Virus record (IMG/VR): IMGVR_UViG_3300023170_000007
Coordinates: 116,376 to 180,375 of that record
Reading direction: 5' to 3' (one strand)
Source of the DNA: a virus
DNA length: 64,000 nt
The notes below the pieces were generated by a model. It worked only from the letters and a program-made list of their open reading frames with translations. It was not told the origin of the DNA and made no database searches. The number at the start of each line of letters is the position of its first letter. The first letter of the stretch is position 1. A program made the position numbers and the translations under genes. Positions 51,828 through 59,978 of this stretch are shown one piece after another.

Positions 51828-53174
51828 ATGAGGTTCATTTTTCTTAGTGTTATTGCACTTAGTTCTCTTACGTTCCCCGCATATTCACAGGATATCAGCG
51901 ACAGTGAGACGTCATATTCTGGAGCTACAATATTAGAGGGAGACACCGACGTCTTCTTTTTTGATTTTGAGCCTATCAATGATCCGGACGGAGAAACAGA
52001 TCCCTACGCATTTTTTGAGGGTAACACTCTGTATGCGGGAAATTCAGACCAGTACGGAAATACAGTAGATGCTATCATCGAATTCTTCTGGTTCGAATCC
52101 TCAATTGATCGTGGTTCTGATTTCTATGTTGCCGTTATCAAGACGAGAGTCACTCCTGGCGATGATTGCCAATGGGCTCCGTTTTCGTGGGCGGATGGAG
52201 TCAAGTGTAGGTTATGGACAGACCAGTGGCAGGACTGGGGGGAACATCCGGTGATGTCGGTCGAAGCCCATACTGATATATCCCTTGAACAAGGTGCGTT
52301 CAGGTGGGACTGGTCCATCCCTTTTGAAACGTATGGTATCGATGCTTATGGGCAAGTCACACTTAAGAATGAGTATGGGTTGGGTATTGAGTCTGAAGGC
52401 GCCGCAGTCGCCCACGGTGAATATCAGCTTGACGAAGAGGGTAATGTAGAAGCAGAGGGTGAAGTACAAATCAAAGGGTTCGCTAATGAAGAGTACAGTG
52501 TTAAGACCCAGTACAACATTACGCTCTGGGAGTGGGAGATCTTTGTTGATGGACGAGCTGATCTGATGGCTTGGGACATGTACCTAAACCTTTCTGCTCG
52601 AGATGAACAGTCGGCTTACCATGAGTATTTCCTCAGCATTCAAGTTGCAGAAGGAGAGATGTTTACACTCAACGAAATCAAGATTCTTTCAAATTTCGAT
52701 ACGGGATGGTACAACCCAATTCACCATGAAGTGGGTTTAAGCATCGGACCCATCATGATAAATCGACCCTTCTACGAAATCGTAACGCCTGAAGAGCCAG
52801 AGGAAGAGCCAGAGCAGAACCCAGGAAAGAGATACGAATTTCCCGTCTTGCCAGTTCCAGATGAGCAATCTGAGCCTGATCAGGTCGACATTGACGCTCC
52901 TTCGATGATGTCTGAAACACGAGGAGAGAGCGATCCCGTAGCCTCTGAGGCTTCAAAGGAAGCTCAAGAGACGCAGCAGGATGAGTTTAGCGGGCTTAGA
53001 GATATGTCATGGGATTATTTTGATGGGGGCCAGAGCGTAGAGTCTCCAGAAGCGCCGCCGCCCACTGAAACTATATACTCTAATGGATCTGGCTGCACCA
53101 CCGCTAGTTCTGCTCCTTCACTTTTCATGTTCCTATTCATGATTCTGCCTCTAGTTGCCCGAAGCAAACATTAA
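51828..53174 (+). CDS. exported protein with MYXO-CTERM-like C-terminal sorting signal
   Basis: 448 residues. Signal peptide MRFIFLSVIALSSLTFPAYS. A beta-rich region rich in Tyr, Trp, Asp and Glu (DISDSETSYSGATILEGDTD, TLKNEYGLGIESEGAAVAHG). A Glu/Pro linker (EEPEEEPEQNPGK). The end is SNGSGCTTASSAPSLFMFLF then MILPLVARSKH: Cys, short linker, one helix, basic end, as in MYXO-CTERM/GlyGly-CTERM sorting tails. Predicted to be surface-anchored on the host. The middle has no assigned family. This tail is a host-lineage hint for Myxococcota-like bacteria. Confidence 0.75.
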   Translation: MRFIFLSVIALSSLTFPAYSQDISDSETSYSGATILEGDTDVFFFDFEPINDPDGETDPYAFFEGNTLYAGNSDQYGNTVDAIIEFFWFESSIDRGSDFYVAVIKTRVTPGDDCQWAPFSWADGVKCRLWTDQWQDWGEHPVMSVEAHTDISLEQGAFRWDWSIPFETYGIDAYGQVTLKNEYGLGIESEGAAVAHGEYQLDEEGNVEAEGEVQIKGFANEEYSVKTQYNITLWEWEIFVDGRADLMAWDMYLNLSARDEQSAYHEYFLSIQVAEGEMFTLNEIKILSNFDTGWYNPIHHEVGLSIGPIMINRPFYEIVTPEEPEEEPEQNPGKRYEFPVLPVPDEQSEPDQVDIDAPSMMSETRGESDPVASEASKEAQETQQDEFSGLRDMSWDYFDGGQSVESPEAPPPTETIYSNGSGCTTASSAPSLFMFLFMILPLVARSKH

Positions 53175-53175
53175 T

Positions 53176-53204
53176 CTGTAAACTCTCATTCCCGCCTCTA
53201 TAAT
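53176..53204 (+). promoter_or_regulatory. CTGTAA-N17-TATAAT promoter
   Basis: CTGTAA 53176-53181, 17-base spacer, TATAAT 53199-53204: the best-matched member of its class. Confidence 0.75.
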
Positions 53205-53266
53205 AAAACAGCAACTATAAAACGATTCCGTAAATACAGAAAGTGAACTGATTGAAAGGTCATGTA

Positions 53267-53482
53267 ATGGCTTGGACAAAAGAAACGCTGCTCGACAGCT
53301 TTTATCGCAAGAAGGGCAAAGCGCTGAAACAAGAAAAGAGCTTGCTAAAAATTAGAATGAACAGGGGGGACATCACACACGCTGAATACCTTGAGATCTT
53401 AGAAGAAACTAAAGAATACTATGCACAGTGGAAAGACCACAAAGAACCAAAGACACGTCAACGACGACAAGGGTTAAGATAA
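53267..53482 (+). CDS. small basic coiled-coil protein
   Basis: 71 residues. MAWTKETLLDSFYRKKGKAL, helical and Lys-rich; ends EPKTRQRRQGLR. TTG 53252 is an alternative start, but the ATG at 53267 has AAAGG upstream. Single-base overlap with the next gene. Function unknown. Confidence 0.6.
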   Translation: MAWTKETLLDSFYRKKGKALKQEKSLLKIRMNRGDITHAEYLEILEETKEYYAQWKDHKEPKTRQRRQGLR

Positions 53483-54198
53483 TGAGTACAGATTTCGCAG
53501 CAAGAATGGCAAAGATCAAAGCAGCAGAACCTTTTAAGGTTGGTGCAAAAGTAACACATAACGGAGATATCGGCACAGATGCGGAAGGTACTGTGTACGA
53601 GATATCAGTTCAGCAAGGGGTAGGTGCGCGCATCTGGCTGGATCCGTATCGAAGCGGCACTCCATGTAGTTTTGAGGAGCTAGCTCTAGTCTCGACTGCA
53701 GTTAGTCGACGAGAGAAACTGAACAATACCTTCGACAAAACAGAGGTATCGGGTGATACCCGAGTCGAACTCTTCATGGAGGATGGCGCGGATGTTATTC
53801 ACTACAACGACACTCAAGACGAAACCGTAATGGAGGAGACAACTGTGATCGAGAGCTTGGTGGAGGCATCTCGTTCCGGTATTAAGTTTGAAGAAGACCT
53901 GATTCAGACACTTCGGGACTGGGACATGCTGAAAGACTACGAGCGCGGTTCGTACGAATTTGACAGCTACTGTTTAGAAAAGATTAAGGAGAATGCATAT
54001 GACTTCTGCGACTTTATCGATTTCAGCACAGAACAGTACGATCACAAACGAGGTTATACAACTTTGACAGCACGTCTTTATACTACAGTAGATAACTTGA
54101 GGTCGGCTAACGAAGGACAAGTCAATGCGTTGTCAGGTTGGTCAGCAAAGTTTGAGTCGAAGGCTGTCGGTAACAGCACGATCACGATTGAAATTTAA
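53482..54198 (+). CDS. conserved phage protein with N-terminal barrel, paralogue of the 47578 product
   Basis: 238 residues. It has an extra N-terminal ~70 residues forming an SH3/KOW-like barrel (PFKVGAKVTHNGDIGTDAEG) that the 47578 protein lacks. The rest is homologous to that protein (DGADVIHYND; DYERGSYEF; YDHKRGYTTLTA). Thus the tiny-barrel module can be fused to a larger domain. Own promoter at 53176. Confidence 0.75.
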   Translation: MSTDFAARMAKIKAAEPFKVGAKVTHNGDIGTDAEGTVYEISVQQGVGARIWLDPYRSGTPCSFEELALVSTAVSRREKLNNTFDKTEVSGDTRVELFMEDGADVIHYNDTQDETVMEETTVIESLVEASRSGIKFEEDLIQTLRDWDMLKDYERGSYEFDSYCLEKIKENAYDFCDFIDFSTEQYDHKRGYTTLTARLYTTVDNLRSANEGQVNALSGWSAKFESKAVGNSTITIEI

Positions 54199-54215
54199 TT
54201 TAACAAAAATTACAC

Positions 54216-54248
54216 AATCGTGCAAACGACTCCCTGGCGTGGTACTAT
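54216..54248 (+). promoter_or_regulatory. AATCGTGCA-type promoter
   Basis: AATCGTGCA 54216-54224, 18-base spacer, TACTAT 54243-54248 with an upstream GTGG. Precedes AAGGAGG and the ATG at 54290. Confidence 0.8.
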
Positions 54249-54289
54249 AAAAATATAAAGGATAGCAACCACAAGGAAGGAGGTCAAAG

Positions 54290-54484
54290 ATGACCAAGAA
54301 GATCAAAGTTGGAGATAGAGTTTACTACAGAGCTCCCCGGTTGGCAGATCGTAAGAAGGGCTCAAAGCCAGAATTCACAGTGGTAGAACTTTACGACGGT
54401 GGTACGATGGCTAATGTCAAACATGACGACGGTTATATCTTCACTGGCTACATCGTAGACCGAATGACTAAATACGAAGGATAG
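54290..54484 (+). CDS. tiny SH3/KOW-like protein
   Basis: 64 residues: MTKKIKVGDRVYYRAPRLAD, then FTVVELYDGGTMANVKHDDG. Opens with VGDRVYY and keeps the family strand pattern. First gene after an AATCGTGCA promoter; the lipoprotein gene follows after 8 bases. Confidence 0.7.
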   Translation: MTKKIKVGDRVYYRAPRLADRKKGSKPEFTVVELYDGGTMANVKHDDGYIFTGYIVDRMTKYEG

Positions 54485-54492
54485 GTGTCAGT

Positions 54493-55086
54493 ATGAAAAA
54501 CTATCTATTGCTCACTTCTATTATTCTTGCTGCATGCGGAGAAAACCCTGATATTACAGTTAGCGAAGAATCTTTGATTGAAGATCATGATGTAGCAACT
54601 CAGAATCTTCCTTATGTAGATTTTCTTCTTGATATAGGGAACCTTAAAGCGAACGGAGATTTTCATTTCATGAATTCTTCTCTTAAAACCAGCGAAGACA
54701 TTCATACGATATACGCTCAAGTCGGAGCGTTCATGGTGGATGTTGGGGATCATAATCCCGAACTGCTTCGAGTGCACTTTCGGAGTGACTATGAAGAGTG
54801 GGTAAGCTTTGATGACATCCTTTCTCCTGTTCATGCCACACAAGAAGAATGTGAAGAAAGTTCTTCTTACTGCGAAAGGGTTGACATCGTCCACGGCGAG
54901 AGCGGTTTGGTGGATTCTCAAGAGGGTCTGGTAGGCCTCAAGAATGTATACTGTCGTCACCTTGAAGAATCATATGAGTATGAGGTAGAAGCATGGGTAA
55001 CAACCTTAGAGACTTACCCACCAACGATTGTAAGTGAAATAGAAGTTCTGACAGTTCAGTGCGAAAATGTAGATAGAGGAGAGTAA
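54493..55086 (+). CDS. lipoprotein of unknown function
   Basis: 197 residues. MKNYLLLTSIILAACGENPD, lipobox LAAC with Cys 15. The mature protein is Asp/Glu-rich and beta-rich, with an acidic loop (TQEECEESSSYCERVDIVHG) that has a Cys pair, plus one Cys in NVYCRHLEES and another near the end (LTVQCEN). No recognised domain. Expected on the periplasmic or outer face of a host membrane. Confidence 0.75.
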   Translation: MKNYLLLTSIILAACGENPDITVSEESLIEDHDVATQNLPYVDFLLDIGNLKANGDFHFMNSSLKTSEDIHTIYAQVGAFMVDVGDHNPELLRVHFRSDYEEWVSFDDILSPVHATQEECEESSSYCERVDIVHGESGLVDSQEGLVGLKNVYCRHLEESYEYEVEAWVTTLETYPPTIVSEIEVLTVQCENVDRGE

Positions 55087-55087
55087 G

Positions 55088-55177
55088 ATGAGTTTAAATT
55101 ATAAAGAGTTCGGTATTGCTAGTGTTGTAACTGTAGCTTACTTGTTGGTAGTTTTTGGTAGTTTGTTTGCCCAATAA
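55088..55177 (+). CDS. 29-residue membrane peptide
   Basis: MSLNYKEFGIASVVTVAYLL then VVFGSLFAQ: polar head and one helix. Starts two bases after the lipoprotein stop with AGAGGAGAGTAAG upstream. Function unknown. Confidence 0.5.
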   Translation: MSLNYKEFGIASVVTVAYLLVVFGSLFAQ

Positions 55178-55186
55178 AGGAGAAGC

Positions 55187-55405
55187 TTGAAAGTTGGAGA
55201 ATTAGTCAATGTTCGGGTTCGCCTTGGTTGTGTTGATCCTCCTGTCTTCCAGGAACGTGGGATTGGATTAGTACTGGATATTAAGCGGACTGTGCCTCTC
55301 ACTCTAAAGGGAGAAACTTTCTGTTTAGGAAACGACATCGTGGTTTGTCTTGACGGTCGGGTTGAGAAATTCCACGAAAGTGATGTGCAAGAGGTACCTC
55401 ACTAA
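55187..55405 (+). CDS. small SH3/KOW-like protein
   Basis: 72 residues, TTG start after AAAGGAGAAGC. KVGELVNVRVRLGCVDPPVF, then GIGLVLDIKRTVPLTLKGET. VGELV opening, GLVLDI strand, VCLDGR: typical of the family. Confidence 0.7.
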   Translation: MKVGELVNVRVRLGCVDPPVFQERGIGLVLDIKRTVPLTLKGETFCLGNDIVVCLDGRVEKFHESDVQEVPH

Positions 55406-55423
55406 CTTGAGAGAAGGAAAGTT

Positions 55424-55648
55424 ATGAAAAAACTATGGTTTCTTAGCGTTACCGCGATCATCTCAACCTCGGCGATCTTCTTTCTTTTGAAAGAAAATAT
55501 CGAGATCAAAGAAGGCTTGGGCAGTTGCATAGAGAACGTACAGAAGCAGTGCGGACCAATAATAAACTACGGAGTAGCTTTAGAGAATGAAAACGCGCGG
55601 CTGAACAGAAAGCTAGCCGCCTGTATCTGTCCAGAAAAGCTGGACTGA
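55424..55648 (+). CDS. membrane-anchored coiled-coil protein, spanin-like layout
   Basis: 74 residues. MKKLWFLSVTAIISTSAIFF is an N-terminal anchor; the rest is a charged periplasmic helix with Cys (SCIENVQKQCGPIINYGVAL, ENENARLNRKLAACICPEKL). The anchor-plus-coiled-coil form resembles an inner-membrane spanin, but no outer-membrane partner is evident. AGAAGG start. Confidence 0.6.
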   Translation: MKKLWFLSVTAIISTSAIFFLLKENIEIKEGLGSCIENVQKQCGPIINYGVALENENARLNRKLAACICPEKLD

Positions 55649-55662
55649 AAGATTCGGGGGAG

Positions 55663-57771
55663 ATGACCAACAGAAGACTAGCAGCTTCATTTTTCTTTCT
55701 TGCTGCTATCGGGTGCTCAGAAGATCAAGTCTCTCAGATGACCGTCGACTCTGGTGTAAGGACTATCACTCAAGATGACAGCAGTGCTGCAGATGTAATG
55801 ATAGTCACAGTTCAAGACGCCTCTATAGATATGTTCATTGATCCATGTCTCGACATCCAGAACACCGATGATATGTACTGTGAGTGTCACCCCAGATGCT
55901 GTCAAAATCAAACATGGTACTGCCCTCCTAGAGGTACTGAAGTTTTGGCAAAAGATGCTGTCTTAGACATCTGCGATACTGACTATGTACCGTGTGATAG
56001 AAACATTGATGAATCATGTCCTCCGGCAGAAATTATCTACGAAAGTTCTTGTAACCATATGTTTGACTGTCCACCGGGCATAGACGAAGACTTTACAGTT
56101 TTCTATGATTGTGAGGTGGATGGTAACCCGGGCACTCAGAGGGTGCGTTGTGACAAGGGAAGGTTAGACTATGGACAGTGCGTCGTTTGTGTCTTGGCGG
56201 ACGAGATCTGTGACGGCCAAGATAATGACTGCGATGGCGAAATAGACGAACACCAATTGAATGAATGTGGTCAATGTGGATTGTTACCCCAAGATGCTTG
56301 TGATGGGCTCGATAACGACTGCGATGGTCTTGTTGATGAAGATCTGGTTCAAGCATGTGTCACTACATGTGAGCGTGGTGTAGAGGTTTGTGAAAACGGA
56401 GCCTGGGTGGGTTGTACAGCAAGACAGCCATCCGAAGAAATCTGCGACGGCTTCGATAATGACTGCGACGGTTTGATTGATGAAGAGCTTAATTGCGGAT
56501 GCCCACCTGAGATGGTCGGCGCGTTGCTACCCTGTATGGAACCACCACTAACTTGTGGGATGGGATTCAAGACGTGCGAGTGTGAAGATGAAGACTGCTT
56601 GACAACTCGAATGTCTGACTGCTTCGCTTTGTGCGCTTGGTTACCGGCAGAGATAGTCCAGCATGATGAGCCAGACACTTGTGACAGATACGCAGGAATG
56701 CCTGTTAATCCAGAAGTTTGTAATAACTTCGACGAAGACTGTGACGGTTTAATCGATGAGAGACTAAACAAGCCTTGCTATTCTGGTCCTCAAGATACTA
56801 TAGGGGTAGGTGTGTGTCGAGGTGGTAGTCAAGTCTGCGAACAAGGTCGCTGGTACGGAGAAACAACAGCCGGCAGTTTTGTTCACGATTTTTGTGCAGG
56901 TGAGATCGTACCCAGCAGAGAGATTTGCGACGGTAGTGATAATGACTGCGATGGTGTTACCGACTTTGGTCGAGAGATTCCAGACACAGACATTCTTTTC
57001 ATTCTTGATTGGTCTGGATCTATGGCATACCAGATCAACGCTGTAAAGATGGCGATGAATAGATTTGCAAACCATTTCGCTGCAGAGGGTAAGTTAAAAT
57101 GGGGATTAATAACCGGACCTCGGATTTTTCCAAGAGAAGGTCAAGATCCTTCACAGGCTAAACAATACCTGAGGTTAGAAACTGACATAACATCATTCTC
57201 AGATTTTATCGCTGCATTCTCTGCAGCTGGTGCTTTTGAGACTGGAGCAACCCATGAAATGTTAATTGACGCGCTGCTGCTTTCTGTCGCGACTATTTCA
57301 TCTAACATGACTTATGACCTGTCAACCGCACAGTGGTTCAATGGTTTCTCTGACGCCGGATCGATTCCGAGTCTACAAGACTTTCGAATAAACTGGCGAC
57401 ATAACGCTGACAGGGTTATCGTAGTGTTTACAGACGAGGAGGATCAGTCTTTCCTCGTACCGAAAGTGACTAGCGAACAAGCTATAGCAGCCCTCGAGGG
57501 ATCACCAGATACTACACTTTATGTGTTCACACAAAGATACTTTTTTTCGAGGTGGGACGATTATGTAGACCCGACAGGTGGAAGACTGTTCCCATTATCT
57601 TCTAACTCTGAGCAGATGTATGATGATCTCATGTCTATACTCGATGAGATCTGCCTTAACGCAGGCTCTTCTGTACAGATGGAAGAAGCTTCGTATAATG
57701 GTAATATGTCAAGCCAGCTATACAATCCAGTGATTTCAAGATATAATTTTTCTGGTGGCTATTGCTACTAA
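55663..57771 (+). CDS. lipoprotein with MopE-type Cys repeats and a von Willebrand A domain
   Basis: 702 residues. Lipobox signal LAASFFFLAAIGCSED (Cys near 20). A Cys-rich region follows. Five CDGxDNDCDGxxDE-type repeats (EICDGQDNDCDGEIDE, DACDGLDNDCDGLVDE, EICDGFDNDCDGLIDE, a variant with NNFDED, and EICDGSDNDCDGVTDF) span about 185-435; this metal/Cys-rich repeat is abundant in Myxococcota. A vWA domain follows with MIDAS DILFILDWSGSMAYQ (near 446) and VVFTDEEDQSFL, which also occurs in the 32720-33682 product. A large surface-exposed host-envelope protein is predicted. The pilin-like gene follows after 10 bases. Confidence 0.9.
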   Translation: MTNRRLAASFFFLAAIGCSEDQVSQMTVDSGVRTITQDDSSAADVMIVTVQDASIDMFIDPCLDIQNTDDMYCECHPRCCQNQTWYCPPRGTEVLAKDAVLDICDTDYVPCDRNIDESCPPAEIIYESSCNHMFDCPPGIDEDFTVFYDCEVDGNPGTQRVRCDKGRLDYGQCVVCVLADEICDGQDNDCDGEIDEHQLNECGQCGLLPQDACDGLDNDCDGLVDEDLVQACVTTCERGVEVCENGAWVGCTARQPSEEICDGFDNDCDGLIDEELNCGCPPEMVGALLPCMEPPLTCGMGFKTCECEDEDCLTTRMSDCFALCAWLPAEIVQHDEPDTCDRYAGMPVNPEVCNNFDEDCDGLIDERLNKPCYSGPQDTIGVGVCRGGSQVCEQGRWYGETTAGSFVHDFCAGEIVPSREICDGSDNDCDGVTDFGREIPDTDILFILDWSGSMAYQINAVKMAMNRFANHFAAEGKLKWGLITGPRIFPREGQDPSQAKQYLRLETDITSFSDFIAAFSAAGAFETGATHEMLIDALLLSVATISSNMTYDLSTAQWFNGFSDAGSIPSLQDFRINWRHNADRVIVVFTDEEDQSFLVPKVTSEQAIAALEGSPDTTLYVFTQRYFFSRWDDYVDPTGGRLFPLSSNSEQMYDDLMSILDEICLNAGSSVQMEEASYNGNMSSQLYNPVISRYNFSGGYCY

Positions 57772-57781
57772 TGGGGAAGCC

Positions 57782-58168
57782 ATGAGCTTTAATCTAAGAG
57801 AAACTAAGATATTTGTTGCGCTCGCTTCAGTATTTATGTTATGCTACGCGGCTTTACTTATAAAGGGCGCCAACAGGTTCGAGGCTCATTCTGCGACGTC
57901 ACAATCTGCTGCTGAGGTTGAGTATGCAAGGACAGCGGCCCAAGAAGGAATGAGCGAGTTTATCTCTATCCACCTCTCCAATGAACCAATAGAAAGCGGT
58001 GTTTTGATTCCAGAAACGCAGTTGAGACATGGCTCGTCTTATGAAGTAGAAATCCAGCATAATGAGGCTGGTAACATCGTTGTCACGAGTAGAGGGAAAT
58101 ACAAGAGTTCGAATGATATAATCTATGAGTATCCTATACGGGCAGTCCTCAGCCCCAAAAGTGACTAA
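57782..58168 (+). CDS. pilin-like protein, paralogue of the 49204 product
   Basis: 128 residues from the ATG after GGGGAAGCC. N-terminal helix (IFVALASVFMLCYAALLIKG) then RTAAQEGMSEF, IPETQLRHGSSYEVE, SRGKYKSSNDIIYEYPIRAV. These match RAAAQSGLNHF, IPETSLSNNTTYEV and STGKYKKNG...YPMRAV of the protein at 49204. No prepilin G-F cleavage motif, so it may be a membrane-anchored rather than assembled form. Directly behind the vWA/MopE lipoprotein, reminiscent of PilX/PilY1 pairs. Confidence 0.75.
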   Translation: MSFNLRETKIFVALASVFMLCYAALLIKGANRFEAHSATSQSAAEVEYARTAAQEGMSEFISIHLSNEPIESGVLIPETQLRHGSSYEVEIQHNEAGNIVVTSRGKYKSSNDIIYEYPIRAVLSPKSD

Positions 58169-58521
58169 TGATGCGAGTACCGTCAAGTCGTATACCGAAA
58201 GGGTGGGAACAAGTGCTGTCTGGTCACTCTTTATTAGAAGGGGATTATTTCTGGTGTGCGATAGAAGGGAATTGGAAGCCTATTTCTTTACGAAACGTAG
58301 GCCTGATTATTAGTGAAAAAGCGGGGGTTTTATATATCAGACAGAAAGGTCCACCCCTAGCTGAAGCAAGTCTGCAAGTTATACGTAGACATCTCGGTGG
58401 TGTTTTTGAAGACCTACTTCGGGCTGGGTATAGAGGCGAACATTTCGGAGCTGCCTATGATGATGTGCTGCTCTGGGAGATTGCGTCTGCATGCGTCGAA
58501 TGGGACAAGAGGAGTAAGTAG
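58168..58521 (+). CDS. protein of unknown function
   Basis: 117 residues, TAATG overlap with the pilin-like gene. MMRVPSSRIPKGWEQVLSGH, then beta strands (LRNVGLIISEKAGVLYIRQK) and a helical C-terminus (EASLQVIRRHLGGVFEDLLR). No domain recognised. Confidence 0.65.
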   Translation: MMRVPSSRIPKGWEQVLSGHSLLEGDYFWCAIEGNWKPISLRNVGLIISEKAGVLYIRQKGPPLAEASLQVIRRHLGGVFEDLLRAGYRGEHFGAAYDDVLLWEIASACVEWDKRSK

Positions 58522-58523
58522 AC

Positions 58524-58829
58524 TTGCTTAAAAGTGATTACATAAGAAAAGAACATGAGAACACGCTATTGTACCAAGGATATATCTGCGTAAAGACAGA
58601 CACAACAGGCACCCAGACATGGGCTGACATGACTGAAGGCGGACCAGACATCTATCATCACACTGAAGAGTATGATATGTATGTGGAAGAGTTAGGACAT
58701 TTCGCGCCGACAAAGGCAGAAGCCGCCGGAGCGCGCTACTTCACAATCCACCACGAGAACATAAAAGAGACATATCAGACAGCGATCGTCAGCAAGGCGA
58801 TAGCGTACGCCAGAACCAAAATTTATTAA
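58524..58829 (+). CDS. small protein of the GYICV/QTWxD family
   Basis: 101 residues, TTG start after GAGGAGTAAGTAGAC. LLYQGYICVKTDTTGTQTWA then DMTEGGPDIYHHTEEYDMYV; shares GYI(C/R)(V/I)E(...)G(x)QTW(V/A)D with the proteins at 59301 and 62375. Unknown function. Confidence 0.7.
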   Translation: MLKSDYIRKEHENTLLYQGYICVKTDTTGTQTWADMTEGGPDIYHHTEEYDMYVEELGHFAPTKAEAAGARYFTIHHENIKETYQTAIVSKAIAYARTKIY

Positions 58830-58848
58830 GTAAACCATATTTAATACC

Positions 58849-59250
58849 ATGGCTCGCCGAAAGAAAAAAAAGTCGAAGCTCTGGAAGTCGATAAAGAAGG
58901 TCAACTACACTCGAGTTAGCGATGGGAAAGTTATCCAGATGGATAGCAGTTGGGAAGTTAAGTGTGCTGAAAAACTAGACGAGCTGAATGTCGAGTGGGA
59001 ACGAACCGAAGACATAAAGCTACAATACATTGATAAGAAAGCGCAGACTAGAAACTACATCCCTGACTTTTACCTCCCAGAGTATGACATTTATTTAGAA
59101 GTGAAAGGATACTGGACGACACCAGCCAGATGGAAAATGAGATCCGTTATGGATAGGAATCCTGGGAAAATTCGTCTGCTCCAGAGTCTAGATGAAATAT
59201 CAGAGTTAGAGCTTCCCGTTCTGGCAACGACCAGTAGCGTTCCGCTATGA
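58849..59250 (+). CDS. PD-(D/E)XK-type endonuclease-like protein
   Basis: 133 residues. Basic start RRKKKKSKLWKSIKKVNYTR; SSWEVKCAEKLDELNVEWER; YIPDFYLPEYDIYLEVKGYW, which gives the P-D...E-x-K catalytic pattern (D near 66, E and K near 78-80). Resembles Vsr/T7 endonuclease I-like and other small phage nucleases. Phage DNA processing or a free-standing homing role are both possible. Confidence 0.85.
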   Translation: MARRKKKKSKLWKSIKKVNYTRVSDGKVIQMDSSWEVKCAEKLDELNVEWERTEDIKLQYIDKKAQTRNYIPDFYLPEYDIYLEVKGYWTTPARWKMRSVMDRNPGKIRLLQSLDEISELELPVLATTSSVPL

Positions 59251-59253
59251 TGT

Positions 59254-59282
59254 CTGTACAAGCCGATGTCTTTCTCTATAAT
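59254..59282 (+). promoter_or_regulatory. CTGTAC-N17-TATAAT promoter
   Basis: CTGTAC 59254-59259, 17-base spacer, TATAAT 59277-59282, before the GTG at 59301. Confidence 0.7.
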
Positions 59283-59300
59283 CTAACTGGATAGAACAGA

Positions 59301-59543
59301 GTGCTAAAAACCACACATCCCTTGAATGCATTTGAAAAAACGCTTCTGGCTAGTGGTTATATCTGTGTTGAAAGGGTAGCAGGGGTTCAGACTTGGGTTG
59401 ACTTACTTTTTGATGGTAAACCTATCACTTACAGAAAGACTCGAGGCTCAAAGAAAGCTTTCTTTACCGGAGGCACGAAATATAAGAGTCTTGAAGCTGT
59501 GATAATAGCGTCACGATCAGATGGATTCACGGAGCTTCCATGA
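59301..59543 (+). CDS. small protein of the GYICV/QTWxD family
   Basis: 80 residues, GTG start. NAFEKTLLASGYICVERVAG, then VQTWVDLLFDGKPITYRKTR. The conserved GYICVE...G.QTW.DL block and a following G-rich loop (FFTGGTKYKS, also FSTGGVD in the 62375 product) define the family. Unknown function. Confidence 0.7.
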   Translation: MLKTTHPLNAFEKTLLASGYICVERVAGVQTWVDLLFDGKPITYRKTRGSKKAFFTGGTKYKSLEAVIIASRSDGFTELP

Positions 59544-59572
59544 ACAGCTCGTATAATAGTGGGTAAAAGAAC

Positions 59573-59770
59573 TTGAAGATTGGTGATTATGTCGGTCTAT
59601 ACGCGAGCTCGCCTTCCTCTGATACCGAGGATTCGCCTCTTGGTGTCGTCATCGGATTTAACGAAACTGGAGAGGGCGGGAGACACTTCGTACACGTCTT
59701 GACAGATGCGGGCATCGAGATATTTTCAGCTTGGAACCTTTACGTTATCACAGACCATGAAGAAGATTGA
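59573..59770 (+). CDS. tiny SH3/KOW-like protein
   Basis: 65 residues, TTG start: KIGDYVGLYASSPSSDTEDS, then GVVIGFNETGEGGRHFVHVL. GDYV opening and GVVIGF strand match the family. Overlaps the next gene by 14 bases. Confidence 0.7.
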   Translation: MKIGDYVGLYASSPSSDTEDSPLGVVIGFNETGEGGRHFVHVLTDAGIEIFSAWNLYVITDHEED

Positions 59771-59978
59771 AAGTGAAGATAAGATGGAAGACGATTGGGA
59801 AGATAAAGAGCTTGAGGTGTCCGACGAAGAGTGGTATCCTGTGACCCTACAATTTGAGATCCCGGGTACCGGTGAATTTCACCGCATTGACATTCTAGAC
59901 AAAGATGAAGAAGAGGCTGCGTTAGCTTGGATGTATGAACAGTGCGGAGAAGACTTTGAAGACTACGAATGGCGATGA
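59757..59978 (+). CDS. acidic protein of unknown function
   Basis: 73 residues from the ATG at 59757. About one third of the residues are Asp/Glu (DKMEDDWEDKELEVSDEEWY), followed by YPVTLQFEIPGTGEFHRIDI. A DNA-mimic-like composition. Overlaps both neighbours. Confidence 0.6.
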   Translation: MKKIESEDKMEDDWEDKELEVSDEEWYPVTLQFEIPGTGEFHRIDILDKDEEEAALAWMYEQCGEDFEDYEWR

